Assembly: GCA_963838385.1 (NCBI GenBank)
Contig: CAWIRE010000009.1
Span: forward strand, 274,665-338,664
Length of the DNA: 64,000 nucleotides
Reading direction: 5' to 3'
From: DAHUYF01 sp963838385
GTDB taxonomy: Bacteria > Pseudomonadota > Alphaproteobacteria > ATCC43930 > CGMCC-115725
The translations under genes and the position numbers were made by a program. Shown one piece after another: positions 18,417 to 26,876 of the stretch. Every line of letters starts with the position of its first letter. Within the stretch, counting starts at the first letter, position 1. Under the pieces are notes generated by a model, which saw only the letters and a list, made by a program, of their open reading frames with translations, had not been told where the DNA came from and searched no databases.

Positions 18417-19580
18417 ATCCGCGCCCAATCGTCCCTTTCCGCCACCCGTCCGAGCGTCGCGATCGTCGGCGGCGGCGCCATCGGCCTCTCGATCGGCTGG
18501 CGGCTGGCGCGGGCCGGCTGCGGCGTCGACATCTTCGAGCGCGGCGAGGCCGGCCATGGCGCGAGCTGGGCCGCGGCGGGCATGCTGGCGGCCGGCATCG
18601 AGGCCGAGCCGGGCGAGGCGCCGCTCTACGCGCTCAACCGGCTGAGCCAGGAGCTCTGGCCGGGCTTCGCCGCCGAGCTCGAGGCGGCCTCGGGCGTGGC
18701 GCTGGGATATCGCGGCGAAGGCACGCTGGCGGTGGCGCTCACCCGCGATGACGTGGCACAGCTGCGCTTCCATTACGACTATCAGCGCTCGCTGGGCATT
18801 GCGCTGGAATGGCTGAGCGGCGCCGAGGCGCGCCGCCGCGAGCCGCATCTGCATCCGGGCCTGGCCGCCGCGATGTTCAGCCCACGCGACCATCAGGTCG
18901 ACAACCGCCGGCTGGTGACGGCGCTGCGCCGCGCCTTGCTCGCCGCCGGCGGCCGGCTGCACGAGCATGCGCCGGTCGGCGCGATCGAGGTCGAAGGCGG
19001 CCGGGCGAGGGGTATCCGGCTGGGCGAGGCGCGGCACGCGGCCGATGTCGTCGTGCTCGCCGCCGGCGCCTGGTCGGCGGAGATGGCGGGGCTGCCGCGC
19101 GCGGCGCTGCCGCCGGTGCGCCCGGTCAAGGGACAGATGCTGGCGCTGCGCATGGACGCGGCGGCGCCGCTGCTCCGCCACGTCGTCTGGACCCCCAAGG
19201 TCTATCTCGTGCCGCGCGGCGACGGCCGGCTGATCGTCGGCGCCACGGTCGAGGAGCGCGGCTTCGACGCCTCGCTCACCGCCGGCGGCGTTTTTGCCTT
19301 GCTCGACGGCGTCTGGCGCGCGGTGCCCGGCGTCGAGGAGCTGCCGATCGACGAGATGTGGGTGGGCTTCCGCCCGGGCTCGCGCGACGACGCACCGATG
19401 CTGGGCCCCAGCCCGGTCCAGGGGCTGGTGCTCGCCACCGGCCATCATCGCAACGGCATCCTGCTGACGCCGGTGACGGCGGACGCGGTGAGCCGTTTCA
19501 TCCTGACGGGCGAGGTGGACGAGGCGATCCGTCCCTTCGGCATCGAGCGCTTCGCCCTGCGCGCGAAGGAGGAGGCATGA
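18417..19580 (+). CDS. thiO: Glycine oxidase ThiO, probable AUC start
   Basis: 387-residue FAD-dependent D-amino acid oxidase family enzyme producing dehydroglycine for the thiamine thiazole ring. The dinucleotide motif VAIVGGGAIGLSIGWRLA and the block GASWAAAGMLA follow the expected ThiO order; the C-terminal ATGHHRNGILLTPVTA motif is also family-typical. No ATG, GTG or TTG lies in frame between the stop at 18393 and ATG 18582, which would remove the whole FAD motif. The best start is ATC 18417, six bases after the riboswitch-embedded GAAGGGAG. The stop overlaps the thiS ATG (ATGA). Confidence 0.85.
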   Translation: MRAQSSLSATRPSVAIVGGGAIGLSIGWRLARAGCGVDIFERGEAGHGASWAAAGMLAAGIEAEPGEAPLYALNRLSQELWPGFAAELEAASGVALGYRGEGTLAVALTRDDVAQLRFHYDYQRSLGIALEWLSGAEARRREPHLHPGLAAAMFSPRDHQVDNRRLVTALRRALLAAGGRLHEHAPVGAIEVEGGRARGIRLGEARHAADVVVLAAGAWSAEMAGLPRAALPPVRPVKGQMLALRMDAAAPLLRHVVWTPKVYLVPRGDGRLIVGATVEERGFDASLTAGGVFALLDGVWRAVPGVEELPIDEMWVGFRPGSRDDAPMLGPSPVQGLVLATGHHRNGILLTPVTADAVSRFILTGEVDEAIRPFGIERFALRAKEEA

Positions 19581-19783
19581 ACCCACGGATCCAGGTCAAC
19601 GGCCGCGACGAGCCGCTGGCCGCCGCGACGGTGGCGGAGCTGCTGAGCGCGCGCGGCATCGCCGGCAGCCGCGGCGTGGCGGTGGCGGTGAACGGGGTGG
19701 TGGTCCCGGCCGGCTCGTGGCGCGCGCGCGCGCTCGCCGCCGGCGATCAGGTCGAGATCGTGCGGCCTTTCGGCGGCGGGTGA
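19577..19783 (+). CDS. thiS: Sulfur carrier protein ThiS
   Basis: 68-residue ubiquitin-fold sulfur carrier that donates sulfur from its C-terminal thiocarboxylate to ThiG. It ends in the essential Gly-Gly (PFGGG). The pattern VNGRDEPLAAATVAELL and the later VAVAVNGVVVP and GDQVEIVRPFGGG fragments fit the family. It overlaps the thiO stop by 4 bases and is followed 4 bases later by thiG. Confidence 0.93.
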   Translation: MNPRIQVNGRDEPLAAATVAELLSARGIAGSRGVAVAVNGVVVPAGSWRARALAAGDQVEIVRPFGGG

Positions 19784-19787
19784 GGGC

Positions 19788-20576
19788 ATGAACTCGATCG
19801 CTGCGGCCAATGACGGCCTCGCCATCGCCGACCGGCGCTTCGCCTCGCGCCTGCTGCTGGGCACGGCGGGATACCCCAATCAGCAGGTGATGCTGGACAG
19901 CCTGGCCGCGGCCGAGCCGGCGCTGGTCACGGTATCGATCCGGCGCATCAGCCTCGAGGCCTATGCCGAAAGCCTGATTGATCTCGTCGGCGGCCGCTAC
20001 GTGCTGCTGCCCAATACCGCCGGCTGCGCCACGGTGCGCGATGCGGTGCTGACCGCGCAGCTCGCGCGCGAGGCGCTCAGCACGCGCTGGATCAAGCTCG
20101 AGCTGATCGGCGACCGCGAGACGCTCTACCCCGATGTCGAGCAGCTGCTGCGCGCCACCGAGGAGCTGGTGAAGGATGGCTTCACCGTGCTGCCTTATTG
20201 CAACGACGATCCCGTCACCTGCCGCAAGCTCGCCGATCTCGGCGCCGCGGCGGTGATGCCGCTGGGCTCGCCGATCGGCACCGGGCTCGGCATCATCAAT
20301 CCCTATGCCATCGAGCGCATCTGCGTGACGAGCCCGGTGCCGGTGATCCTCGACGCCGGCATCGGCACCGCCTCGGACGCGGCGCAGGCGATGGAGCTCG
20401 GCTGCGACGGTGTGCTGCTCAACACCGCCGTCGCCAAGGCGCATGATCCGCGCCGCATGGCCGCGGCGATGCGGCTCGCCGTGCAGGCCGGCCACGACGC
20501 GCGGCTGGCGGGCCGCATCCCCAAGCGCAGCCAGGCCGAGCCGTCGAGCCCGCAGCTCGGCCTCGTCGGCGGGTGA
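19788..20576 (+). CDS. thiG: Thiazole synthase ThiG
   Basis: 262-residue TIM-barrel enzyme that condenses deoxyxylulose-5-phosphate, dehydroglycine and ThiS-thiocarboxylate into the thiazole phosphate. The Schiff-base lysine K103 sits in WIKLELIGD; FASRLLLGTAGY opens the barrel, and MPLGSPIGTGLGI with DAGIGTASDAAQAMELGCDG marks the phosphate end. The stop overlaps the thiE start (GTGA), completing a tightly coupled thiO-S-G-E unit. Confidence 0.96.
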   Translation: MNSIAAANDGLAIADRRFASRLLLGTAGYPNQQVMLDSLAAAEPALVTVSIRRISLEAYAESLIDLVGGRYVLLPNTAGCATVRDAVLTAQLAREALSTRWIKLELIGDRETLYPDVEQLLRATEELVKDGFTVLPYCNDDPVTCRKLADLGAAAVMPLGSPIGTGLGIINPYAIERICVTSPVPVILDAGIGTASDAAQAMELGCDGVLLNTAVAKAHDPRRMAAAMRLAVQAGHDARLAGRIPKRSQAEPSSPQLGLVGG

Positions 20577-21223
20577 CGCTTCCCGAGCCGCCGCTCCTCG
20601 TCATCACCGACCGGCACCAGGCGCGCCGGCCGCTCGAATGGGTGGCGGAGGCGGTGTTCGCGGCCGGCGGCCGCTGGCTCAGCCTGCGCGAGAAGGACCT
20701 CGATGTCGCCGCGCGCGCGGCGCTGCTGGCGCGGCTGGTGACGCTGGGCCGACGCTACGGCGCGGTGGTGAGCGTGCATGAGGACGTCGCTGCGGCGCTC
20801 GCCGCGGGCGCCGCCGGGGTCCATCTCCCGGCCGGGGTCTCGCCGCAGGCCGCGCGCCGCGCACTCGGCGCCGGCGCGCTGATCGGCGGCTCGGCGCATG
20901 GCGCCGCGGAGCTCGCGGCGCTCGCCGCGTCGGGCGCCGATTACGCCACGCTGAGCCCGATCTTCCCGAGCGCGAGCAAGCCCGACTACGGCCCGGCGCT
21001 GGGGCCGGACCGCCTGGCGCGCGCCGTAGCCGCGGCGCCGCTTCCCATCCTCGCGCTGGGCGGGATCACCGCCGGGAACGCCGCCCGCTGCGTCGACGCC
21101 GGCGCCGCCGGCATCGCCGTGATGGGCGGCGTGATGGCGGCAACGGCGCCGGAGGCGGTCATGGCTGGGTTGATCAAAACGCTGGGAGCGGCCCTTGCCG
21201 CTCGCGCCGGGCGAGCGCCATAG
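20573..21223 (+). CDS. thiE: Thiamine phosphate synthase ThiE
   Basis: 216-residue TIM-barrel enzyme joining the pyrimidine and thiazole halves. It begins with GTG overlapping the thiG stop. LSLREKDL (about 37-44), VHLPAG near 82-87, and the C-terminal phosphate-binding LALGGITAGNA and GAAGIAVMGG blocks fit TenI/ThiE. A catalytically silent TenI homolog cannot be fully excluded, since the usual HxGQxD is replaced by HLPAG. Last gene of the thiamine operon. Confidence 0.88.
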   Translation: MTLPEPPLLVITDRHQARRPLEWVAEAVFAAGGRWLSLREKDLDVAARAALLARLVTLGRRYGAVVSVHEDVAAALAAGAAGVHLPAGVSPQAARRALGAGALIGGSAHGAAELAALAASGADYATLSPIFPSASKPDYGPALGPDRLARAVAAAPLPILALGGITAGNAARCVDAGAAGIAVMGGVMAATAPEAVMAGLIKTLGAALAARAGRAP

Positions 21224-21269
21224 TGGCGGCCACCGCGACCGACCCGCGCAGCAGACGGAGGCGACACCC

Positions 21270-21971
21270 GTGATCCATTTGCATTATTGGCCGACCCCCA
21301 ATGGCCACAAGGTCACTCTCTTCCTCGAGGAGACGGGGACCCCTTACCAGCTGCATCCCGTCAATATCGGCAAGGGCGAGCAGTTCAAGCCCGACTTCCT
21401 CAAGATCGCACCGAACAATCGCATGCCGGCGATGGTCGACGACGATCCGCCGGGCGGCGGCGCGCCGATCAGCGTCTTCGAATCCGGCGCGATCCTGGTC
21501 TATCTCGCCGAGAAGACCGGCCAGTTCCTGCCCAAGGATCTGCGCGGCCGCTTCGAGGTGCTGCAATGGCTGTTCTGGCAGATGGGCGGGCTCGGCCCGA
21601 TGGCGGGACAGAACCACCATTTCTCCCAATACGCCCCGGAGAAGCTGCCTTACGCCATCGATCGCTACGTCAAGGAGACCAACCGGCTCTACGCCGTGCT
21701 CGACAAGCGCCTCGCCGACCGCGACTTCGTCGCCGGCGCCTATTCGATCGCCGACATGGCGAGCTATCCCTGGATCGTCCCCTATGAGCGGCAGGGGCAG
21801 AAGCTCGAGGATTTCCCGCACCTGAAGCGCTGGTTCGAGGCGATCAAGGCGCGGCCCGCCACGGTGCGCGCCTACGAGCGCGCCAAGGAGTTCCAGACCG
21901 TGCCGGCGACCAACGAGGAGGCGCGCAAGATCCTCTTCGGCCAGACCGCGAGCACGGTGCGGGGTCGCTAG
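21270..21971 (+). CDS. Nu-class glutathione S-transferase (YfcG-like disulfide-bond oxidoreductase)
   Basis: 233-residue soluble GST. The N-terminal thioredoxin-like domain holds the nu-class PTPNGHKVTLFLEE signature, NNRMPAMVDDDPPGGG, and the glutathione-binding FESGAILVYLAEKTG. The C-terminal helical domain contains SIADMASYPWIVPYE. E. coli YfcG, the closest known type, reduces disulfides with glutathione. The start is GTG 21270 behind GGAGG. It follows thiE by 46 bases but has its own ribosome site. Its stop codon is part of hairpin repeat E. Confidence 0.88.
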   Translation: MIHLHYWPTPNGHKVTLFLEETGTPYQLHPVNIGKGEQFKPDFLKIAPNNRMPAMVDDDPPGGGAPISVFESGAILVYLAEKTGQFLPKDLRGRFEVLQWLFWQMGGLGPMAGQNHHFSQYAPEKLPYAIDRYVKETNRLYAVLDKRLADRDFVAGAYSIADMASYPWIVPYERQGQKLEDFPHLKRWFEAIKARPATVRAYERAKEFQTVPATNEEARKILFGQTASTVRGR

Positions 21972-22039
21972 GCGAAGGCGCGCAGCGTCTTCGTCCGAGG
22001 CGGCGTCAGCGGTTGCGCAAGCAACCGCGAGAGCGGCAC
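21968..22039 (+). repeat. Double-hairpin stop-codon repeat, copy E
   Basis: Begins CTAGGCGAAGG on the GST stop codon. Stem 1 CGAAGGCGC/GCGTCTTCG (nine pairs including one G-U) around GCA; stem 2 GCGGTTGC/GCAACCGC around GCAA. It shares TCGTCCGAGGCGGCGTCAGC with copy A, making A and E one subtype. The following 200 bases up to 22252 show no gene. Confidence 0.83.
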
Positions 22040-22252
22040 GTTAGTCGGCTAGCCGCGTCGCTGACGCTCGCACCCCATCCTGAGCCCGGGTCGGACCGAG
22101 ACAGCGCTCGCTTGTGGCGTCACCGTGGAGAAAGCGCTCGCCAAAAAATCGCCGGTACCAACCGTGGGGATTCGCGTATAAGGTAACAAGCGCTCTCCGG
22201 GAGGGCGCCCCCAGCACATTCTGACGCTGATAGCCCGCATTGGGGGAATGCG

Positions 22253-22495
22253 ATGCGTATCATCAGGATGAGTGGGTCGACAATGGCGGCGGCAGAAGAG
22301 GCCCTTGCCAGGGTCTGGTGCATTCTCGAGGAGCATCGGATACCTACCCCGCGATTGACTGTTCGCCGGACAGCTGGAGCGCTGGATCTCAGCATCGAGT
22401 TTATCTCGCAGGAGGATGCCGAGTTGGTGAGACAGGCCGCGCGCCGCGTGGGAGCCGGCAGGCTGGTGATTGCGGCGGCATCGCAGCCGCCTTGA
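22253..22495 (+). CDS. Small protein of unrecognised family (module protein A1)
   Basis: 80-residue protein I do not recognise. Its core AAAEEALARVWCILEEHRIP then PRLTV aligns with the protein encoded at 44262 (AEEAVAEIWSCLEEYDIP then PVVNV). Both continue with an AEL-containing helix, so the two are paralogs. Predicted shape is a helix, two strands and a helix, with no signal peptide or membrane segment. GGGGGAA lies just before ATG 22253. It is followed by a helical partner gene at 22574. The pair recurs at the far end of the EPS locus, so a role in EPS regulation is inferred only from position. Confidence 0.65.
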   Translation: MRIIRMSGSTMAAAEEALARVWCILEEHRIPTPRLTVRRTAGALDLSIEFISQEDAELVRQAARRVGAGRLVIAAASQPP

Positions 22496-22511
22496 GCGCG
22501 CAATCAACGTC

Positions 22512-22524
22512 TCAATTTTATCCC
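22512..22524 (+). promoter_or_regulatory. Shared 13-bp element upstream of module gene B1
   Basis: TCAATTTTATCCC, an AT-rich block in a GC-rich region, is identical to 44163-44175 upstream of the paralogous module. Both copies are followed by a CTTTTTC and a GAC-ACAA-GAGAAG-like stretch. It may be a promoter or regulator site. Confidence 0.45.
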
Positions 22525-22573
22525 AAGTTGCTCCAACTTTTTCATTTCCGCGCTGACCCGACAAAGAGAGAAG

Positions 22574-22816
22574 ATGTATAAGAGCAGTACGTTCCAGGGG
22601 ATGGCCGTGGCGAGCACTGGCGATGATGATCGGCGCGGCATCGACCCCAATTTGCGTGAGCGCGTCATCGAGCAGATCGGCATCGTGACGGACGCGCTCG
22701 ACGCGGTGAAGGCGAACCCCACCGATGAGGCGCTCGAACAGTTGCGCGACGCGGCTGACAAGCTTATGCGCGCGCTCGGGCGTGTCCTCATCGAGACCAC
22801 GCGCCAGCTCGGCTGA
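22574..22816 (+). CDS. Small helical protein of unrecognised family (module protein B1)
   Basis: 80-residue, charged, all-helical-looking protein. The segment LRERVIEQIGIVTDALDAV to LRDAADKLMRALGRVLIE aligns with the C-terminal half of the protein at 44870 (LRQRVSGDVASFLVALDHA to LQEATDRLMRSTARTRLE). It lacks the helix-turn-helix seen there, so it could be a stand-alone partner or competitor of that regulator. AAAGAGAGAAG precedes ATG 22574. It converges on the EPS priming transferase gene. Confidence 0.65.
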   Translation: MYKSSTFQGMAVASTGDDDRRGIDPNLRERVIEQIGIVTDALDAVKANPTDEALEQLRDAADKLMRALGRVLIETTRQLG

Positions 22817-22857
22817 CGCCAATATTCCTGCGAGCTGATCGATCGACACCCTGTCGG

Positions 22858-24312
22858 TCAATAGGCGTTCCGGTCGCTGAAGCCGATGCGAAGGGTGCGG
22901 GCCAGGATGAGCAGGTCGAAGAGCGGCGACCAATGGTCGATGTAGAAAAGATCGTATTCGATCCGTCGCGCCATCTTCGCCGTCGTGTCGGTTTCGCCGC
23001 GCAGGCCGTTCACTTGTGCCCAGCCGGTGATGCCCGGCAGCACGCGGTGCCGCGCAAAATAGCGGTCGATCAGCGCCGCGTACTTCTCGTCATGGACGAT
23101 CGCGTGCGGCCGCGGTCCGACCAGGGACATGCTGCCGGCGAGCACGTTGAAGATCTGCGGCAGCTCATCGAGGCTGCTCCGCCGCAGGAAGCGGCCGAGC
23201 CGGGTCACCCGGGGGTCGCCGCGCCGAGCTTGCGGCACTGTCGGATCGGCGGCATCCCGTACCATGGTGCGGAACTTGTAGACGGTGAAGGGTTGCTTGT
23301 TGAAGCCGAAGCGCGGCTGACGAAAGATCACCGGGCCAGGGCTATCGAGCTTCACGAGCACGGCGAGGAACGCCATGAGCGGCGCGAACACGACCAGCGC
23401 CGCCCCGCTCAGCGCCACGTCCATCATCCGCTTGACGACGATCCGCCAGCCTGCGAGCGGGCGTCGGCACAGCAGCAAGGGCTGCACGGAGAGCGAGCCG
23501 GCCACGCCGTCGAAATCGAGGCAGAGCTTCACATCGGCCGGCAGCGTGCCAAGCGTGCGCAGCACCGCGCGGATGTCTTCCGCGTCGGGGCAGGGGAGGG
23601 CCATGAGGATCTCGTCGACCCGCACGCGGCGCGCCAGACTGGCCAGCGCCTCGATCTCGCCCCCGCCGCCGCCTGATGCGGTGCAGAAGATGCCGAGCAG
23701 ACGGACGTCGCTGGAGCGCTTGATCTGTTGCGCGAGCTTCTCGGCGGCCGCCGGCGAGCCAACCACCGCCACGTTGAAGATCAGCTTGCCCGCCCGGGAC
23801 CACCGGGCGAGCCAGGGCCAGCAGGCGAGCCGCACGCCGGCGAGGCCGGCAAGGCCGGTGAGCGACCATAGCAGCAGCCAGAGGCGCGAGACCTCGTCCG
23901 CGAGCCTGGCGAAGAACAAGACCGCGATCATCACCAGCGCGCTCGCGGTCCATGCGAGCGCGACGCTGCCGAGATGCCGGGAGCGCCGACGGAGGCTGCG
24001 GAACGTGTAGACCTGCGCATGGTGGAGACTGACGGCAGTAACGATGCAGCCCGCCAGAAGCTGCCACCAGTACAGTGCCGGCAGGTCGAGCGAGCCGTGC
24101 CGCAAGGCGTAGCTCAAGACGCCGGCGATGATGACCGCCGCGACATCGGCCGCGCGCAGCGTGCCAAGGACGATCGCGCGCCAATCCGCGGCAAAGAGCG
24201 GTGCTACGGGGATGCGGCCGAGCGACGGAGACATCGTCACCGGCGCCCGCGACGACAGGGGCGGCGCTTCGTCGGCACCGCGCCAGAGTTGGGGCTCTAA
24301 TGGCGTGGACAA
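22858..24312 (-). CDS. Exopolysaccharide polyprenyl glycosyl-1-phosphate transferase (WcaJ/PssY type)
   Basis: 484-residue inner-membrane enzyme that starts EPS repeat-unit assembly by moving a sugar-1-phosphate onto undecaprenyl phosphate. The N-terminal half has about four helices and a CoA-binding-like Rossmann domain (VAVVGSPAAAEKLAQQ). The catalytic C-terminal domain has KRMMDVALSGAAL, PRFGFNKQPFTVYKFRTM, SLDELPQIFNVLAGSMSLVG and GITGWAQVNGLRGETDT. A family-typical C-terminus ends FSDRNAY. The upstream 24313-24544 gap contains an AT-rich box (AAGAAAAC on this strand). Confidence 0.93.
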   Translation of the reverse strand: MSTPLEPQLWRGADEAPPLSSRAPVTMSPSLGRIPVAPLFAADWRAIVLGTLRAADVAAVIIAGVLSYALRHGSLDLPALYWWQLLAGCIVTAVSLHHAQVYTFRSLRRRSRHLGSVALAWTASALVMIAVLFFARLADEVSRLWLLLWSLTGLAGLAGVRLACWPWLARWSRAGKLIFNVAVVGSPAAAEKLAQQIKRSSDVRLLGIFCTASGGGGGEIEALASLARRVRVDEILMALPCPDAEDIRAVLRTLGTLPADVKLCLDFDGVAGSLSVQPLLLCRRPLAGWRIVVKRMMDVALSGAALVVFAPLMAFLAVLVKLDSPGPVIFRQPRFGFNKQPFTVYKFRTMVRDAADPTVPQARRGDPRVTRLGRFLRRSSLDELPQIFNVLAGSMSLVGPRPHAIVHDEKYAALIDRYFARHRVLPGITGWAQVNGLRGETDTTAKMARRIEYDLFYIDHWSPLFDLLILARTLRIGFSDRNAY

Positions 24313-24544
24313 GTTGGCTCCCGCTGTTCGCGCGGGCGGCTCCCCGGCCGGCGCCCGATAACATTTATGTTTTCTTTTTTACCGTCGAATGATCCCGATG
24401 TAAATCTAAATTTTGCCGGGACTGGCCGCCCGCTCGCGCAGGCGGGCAAGAACTGCTGCGGCGTTGCTCCCGGCGATGCGGCAAAAGACATCGATAAGAT
24501 AATAAGCGTCGTCCCCGGGTGAGCGCAGGCGCGCAGCCGGGCGT

Positions 24545-25366
24545 TCAATACGGCTTGATGAACTCCGCGATGACCGTGTCGCCGATCGCCGGATATCCTT
24601 CGATGATTTTGAGCAGCGCAGGTGCCCCGTGATAGAAGACCCTGCGGCGCCGCAAGCCGCGATCCGCCAGAAATCGGTCCAGCCCAGCCAGATCAAACTG
24701 ATATTTCTGGTATCGGAAACAGACATCCGGTCCGGCCAGACGCGGAAAGACGCGACGCAAGGCGCCGACCCGCTCGACCGCGCGCAGCATCCGGGGCTTT
24801 GCGATACGCTCGAGCCGGCGCACCAGGCTCGGCCGGTTCGGCAGCGACAGGATCATGAACCCGCCGGGCCGCAGGCGCTGCGTCAGCTCCTCCAGCAGTG
24901 CGACGGGCTCCTCCAGGTATTCGAGGACGCCGAGGCTCATGATCCCGTCATAGGAGGTCTCGAGGTACCTGCCGCTGCAGCCTTCTCCGATCCGCTCCAG
25001 GACGAAGCGGTCCGGAGAAATGCCCGCAGCCTCGAGCGCTTTACGCGCCGATGCCAGCATCTCGGACGAGACATCGACACCGGTCACGTGGTGGCCGGCA
25101 TCGATCAGATGCTTCAGGAACACGCCGCTGCCGCAGCCATAATCCAGAATCCTCGAGCCGGAACGATGGCGGGCGGTCCAGGCGAGGACCGTTCGCAGCC
25201 TGGTGCGGAAATAGCGGCTCCGACCGTAGTGCCTGGTCCAAGCGGATGCCTTCCCGTCGAAATAGCGCACGGTCTCCGCATGGGCCGCCGCCGGAAGGCT
25301 CCCGCTCCGCGCGGCCGGAGCGGCGGCAACGCCGCGCGGCGATTGTCCGATGTCTGCCTGGCTCAC
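24545..25366 (-). CDS. Class I SAM-dependent methyltransferase
   Basis: 273-residue soluble methyltransferase. Motif I is ILDYGCGSGVFLKHLIDAGH, then VTGVDVSSEMLASA, with the post-acidic region SYDGIMSLGVLEYLEEP and LRPGGFMILSLPN. It probably methylates a sugar or lipid-linked intermediate of the EPS, judged only by location. The start is GTG 25366 overlapping the upstream stop (GTGA), with AGGAGG upstream; a longer frame exists but is not supported. Confidence 0.83.
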   Translation of the reverse strand: MSQADIGQSPRGVAAAPAARSGSLPAAAHAETVRYFDGKASAWTRHYGRSRYFRTRLRTVLAWTARHRSGSRILDYGCGSGVFLKHLIDAGHHVTGVDVSSEMLASARKALEAAGISPDRFVLERIGEGCSGRYLETSYDGIMSLGVLEYLEEPVALLEELTQRLRPGGFMILSLPNRPSLVRRLERIAKPRMLRAVERVGALRRVFPRLAGPDVCFRYQKYQFDLAGLDRFLADRGLRRRRVFYHGAPALLKIIEGYPAIGDTVIAEFIKPY

Positions 25367-26769
25367 GACAGCCTCCTGCGCTGGGATGGGAGCAGATTCT
25401 CGCCTGCGGGCGGAGAGAGCCTCAGCTTCCAACACTCCGCCTGGGTGATGATGAAGAGGAAGAGAAAGCCGAGCGGGTCGCCCGGACGGAAGAGCAGGCT
25501 TTCGAGCATGTTGTTGAGGAGCAGCGCCAACACCACGCTCAGCAGCATGGTCGCGGTCAGGCGGGAGGAGACATCGGCGCGCGGTTCCGAGACGATGGAG
25601 TAGAGCAGCCAGACGCAACGGAGCAGGATGACGATGACGAGGACGAGTCCTATGAGGCCGGTCTGGAGCGCGGTATCGAGATAGCCGTTATGCGCGGTGT
25701 TGATCTGGTCGGCGGCGAGAAAGAAGTCGTAGGGCGTCGCCGCGGTGATCGGATTCAAGGGCTGGCCCGTGTCCCAGAAGGAGCCAAAACCGTAGCCGCG
25801 GAAAGGTCGGAGCGTCACCTCGTAAAGGATCGCCGACCAGATATAGGTTCGATCGGTAAAGGTAAGATCCCCGAAGACGAGCAGCTCCACGCTTTCGAGA
25901 TTGAGGTCGAGGATGCTGAAATGAAAGATCATCAGGGCCACGGCCGTGACCACGATCAAGCCTCCGAGCAGGCGCGCCAGCCCAGAGCGCCAAAGCGTGT
26001 AGCCGATCAGCGGCATGGCGACATAGAGGAGTGCCGCCAGGCCGATGCTGGTCTTCGAATTGGTAGACAGGAGAAACAGCCACGACATCAGGACCATCGC
26101 CAGCGCGACGAGCCGCTGGCCGGCGCCGTCCGCCTGCTTGACGGCGAAGCCGATCACGATGACGGCGACAAGCATCATCGAGCCGGCGGTGTTCTTGTTG
26201 AAATAGATGCCGGTCGCTCCCAGCTCCGAACGGTCGAGGTTCGGCATCGCGATGCTGACAAACACGCACAACACCACCACCAGCACCGACGACCAGTAGA
26301 GAGGCCGCTCGAACTCGCGTGGATGTTCCAGCGATACGGCCGAGGCCAGGGCGACGATGTAGACCATCACATAGGCCGTCGCGCGCCGCACCGTCAGCTC
26401 TGGATAAGGCGCCCAGATCGCCGTCGTGACCATCCAGGCGATCATCAGCACCACCAGCCAGTTCCGCCGCGCGAGCACGAGGGCGGCCTGAGGCCGCGCC
26501 AGCAGCAGCAGCAACGAGACGAGGACGAACGCGATCAGCGCCAGCTCGGCACCGAGATTGCCCGATTGGGCGATCGCCAGCTTGTCCGGCGTATGCTGGA
26601 CGAACGGGTAGTTTCCGATGAAAAACACCGACAGCGCGAACAGGGTCAGCCTTCCGGCGCACCACCGCAGCAGCGACCGCTGCCGCAGGAGGCGATGGGC
26701 CGTGCTCCACGGCTGAAGCCCCGCCGGCATGCCGGGGCGCCCGCCCATGGTCTCGAGGCGGTCTACCAT
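25363..26769 (-). CDS. O-antigen ligase/polymerase-like membrane protein (Wzy candidate)
   Basis: 468-residue polytopic membrane protein with about eleven helices and one long periplasmic loop (about 290-370) carrying RGYGFGSFWD and DQINTAHNGYLDTALQTG, the Wzy_C/O-antigen ligase signature. In an EPS locus this is the likely repeat-unit polymerase. It overlaps the downstream methyltransferase gene by 4 bases. Several ATGs near the N-terminus (26769, 26727) are possible; the longest is reported. Confidence 0.85.
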   Translation of the reverse strand: MVDRLETMGGRPGMPAGLQPWSTAHRLLRQRSLLRWCAGRLTLFALSVFFIGNYPFVQHTPDKLAIAQSGNLGAELALIAFVLVSLLLLLARPQAALVLARRNWLVVLMIAWMVTTAIWAPYPELTVRRATAYVMVYIVALASAVSLEHPREFERPLYWSSVLVVVLCVFVSIAMPNLDRSELGATGIYFNKNTAGSMMLVAVIVIGFAVKQADGAGQRLVALAMVLMSWLFLLSTNSKTSIGLAALLYVAMPLIGYTLWRSGLARLLGGLIVVTAVALMIFHFSILDLNLESVELLVFGDLTFTDRTYIWSAILYEVTLRPFRGYGFGSFWDTGQPLNPITAATPYDFFLAADQINTAHNGYLDTALQTGLIGLVLVIVILLRCVWLLYSIVSEPRADVSSRLTATMLLSVVLALLLNNMLESLLFRPGDPLGFLFLFIITQAECWKLRLSPPAGENLLPSQRRRLS

Positions 26770-26876
26770 CTGAGAGCCCTGTATGCGGTCGTGCGACCGG
26801 CGGCCGGCCAGCTCAATGGAGCGCCGGACCCGTCAGCGGCGTCATCGGACCGAGGATCGCTCATCCGGTCCTGCGT

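Noticed and set aside
22570..22590. AGATGTATAAGAGCAG resembles the Tn5/Nextera mosaic end (AGATGTGTATAAGAGACAG)
   Set aside because: Two gaps are needed to align it, it forms the start codon region of a gene with a paralog elsewhere, and no vector or adaptor sequence adjoins it.
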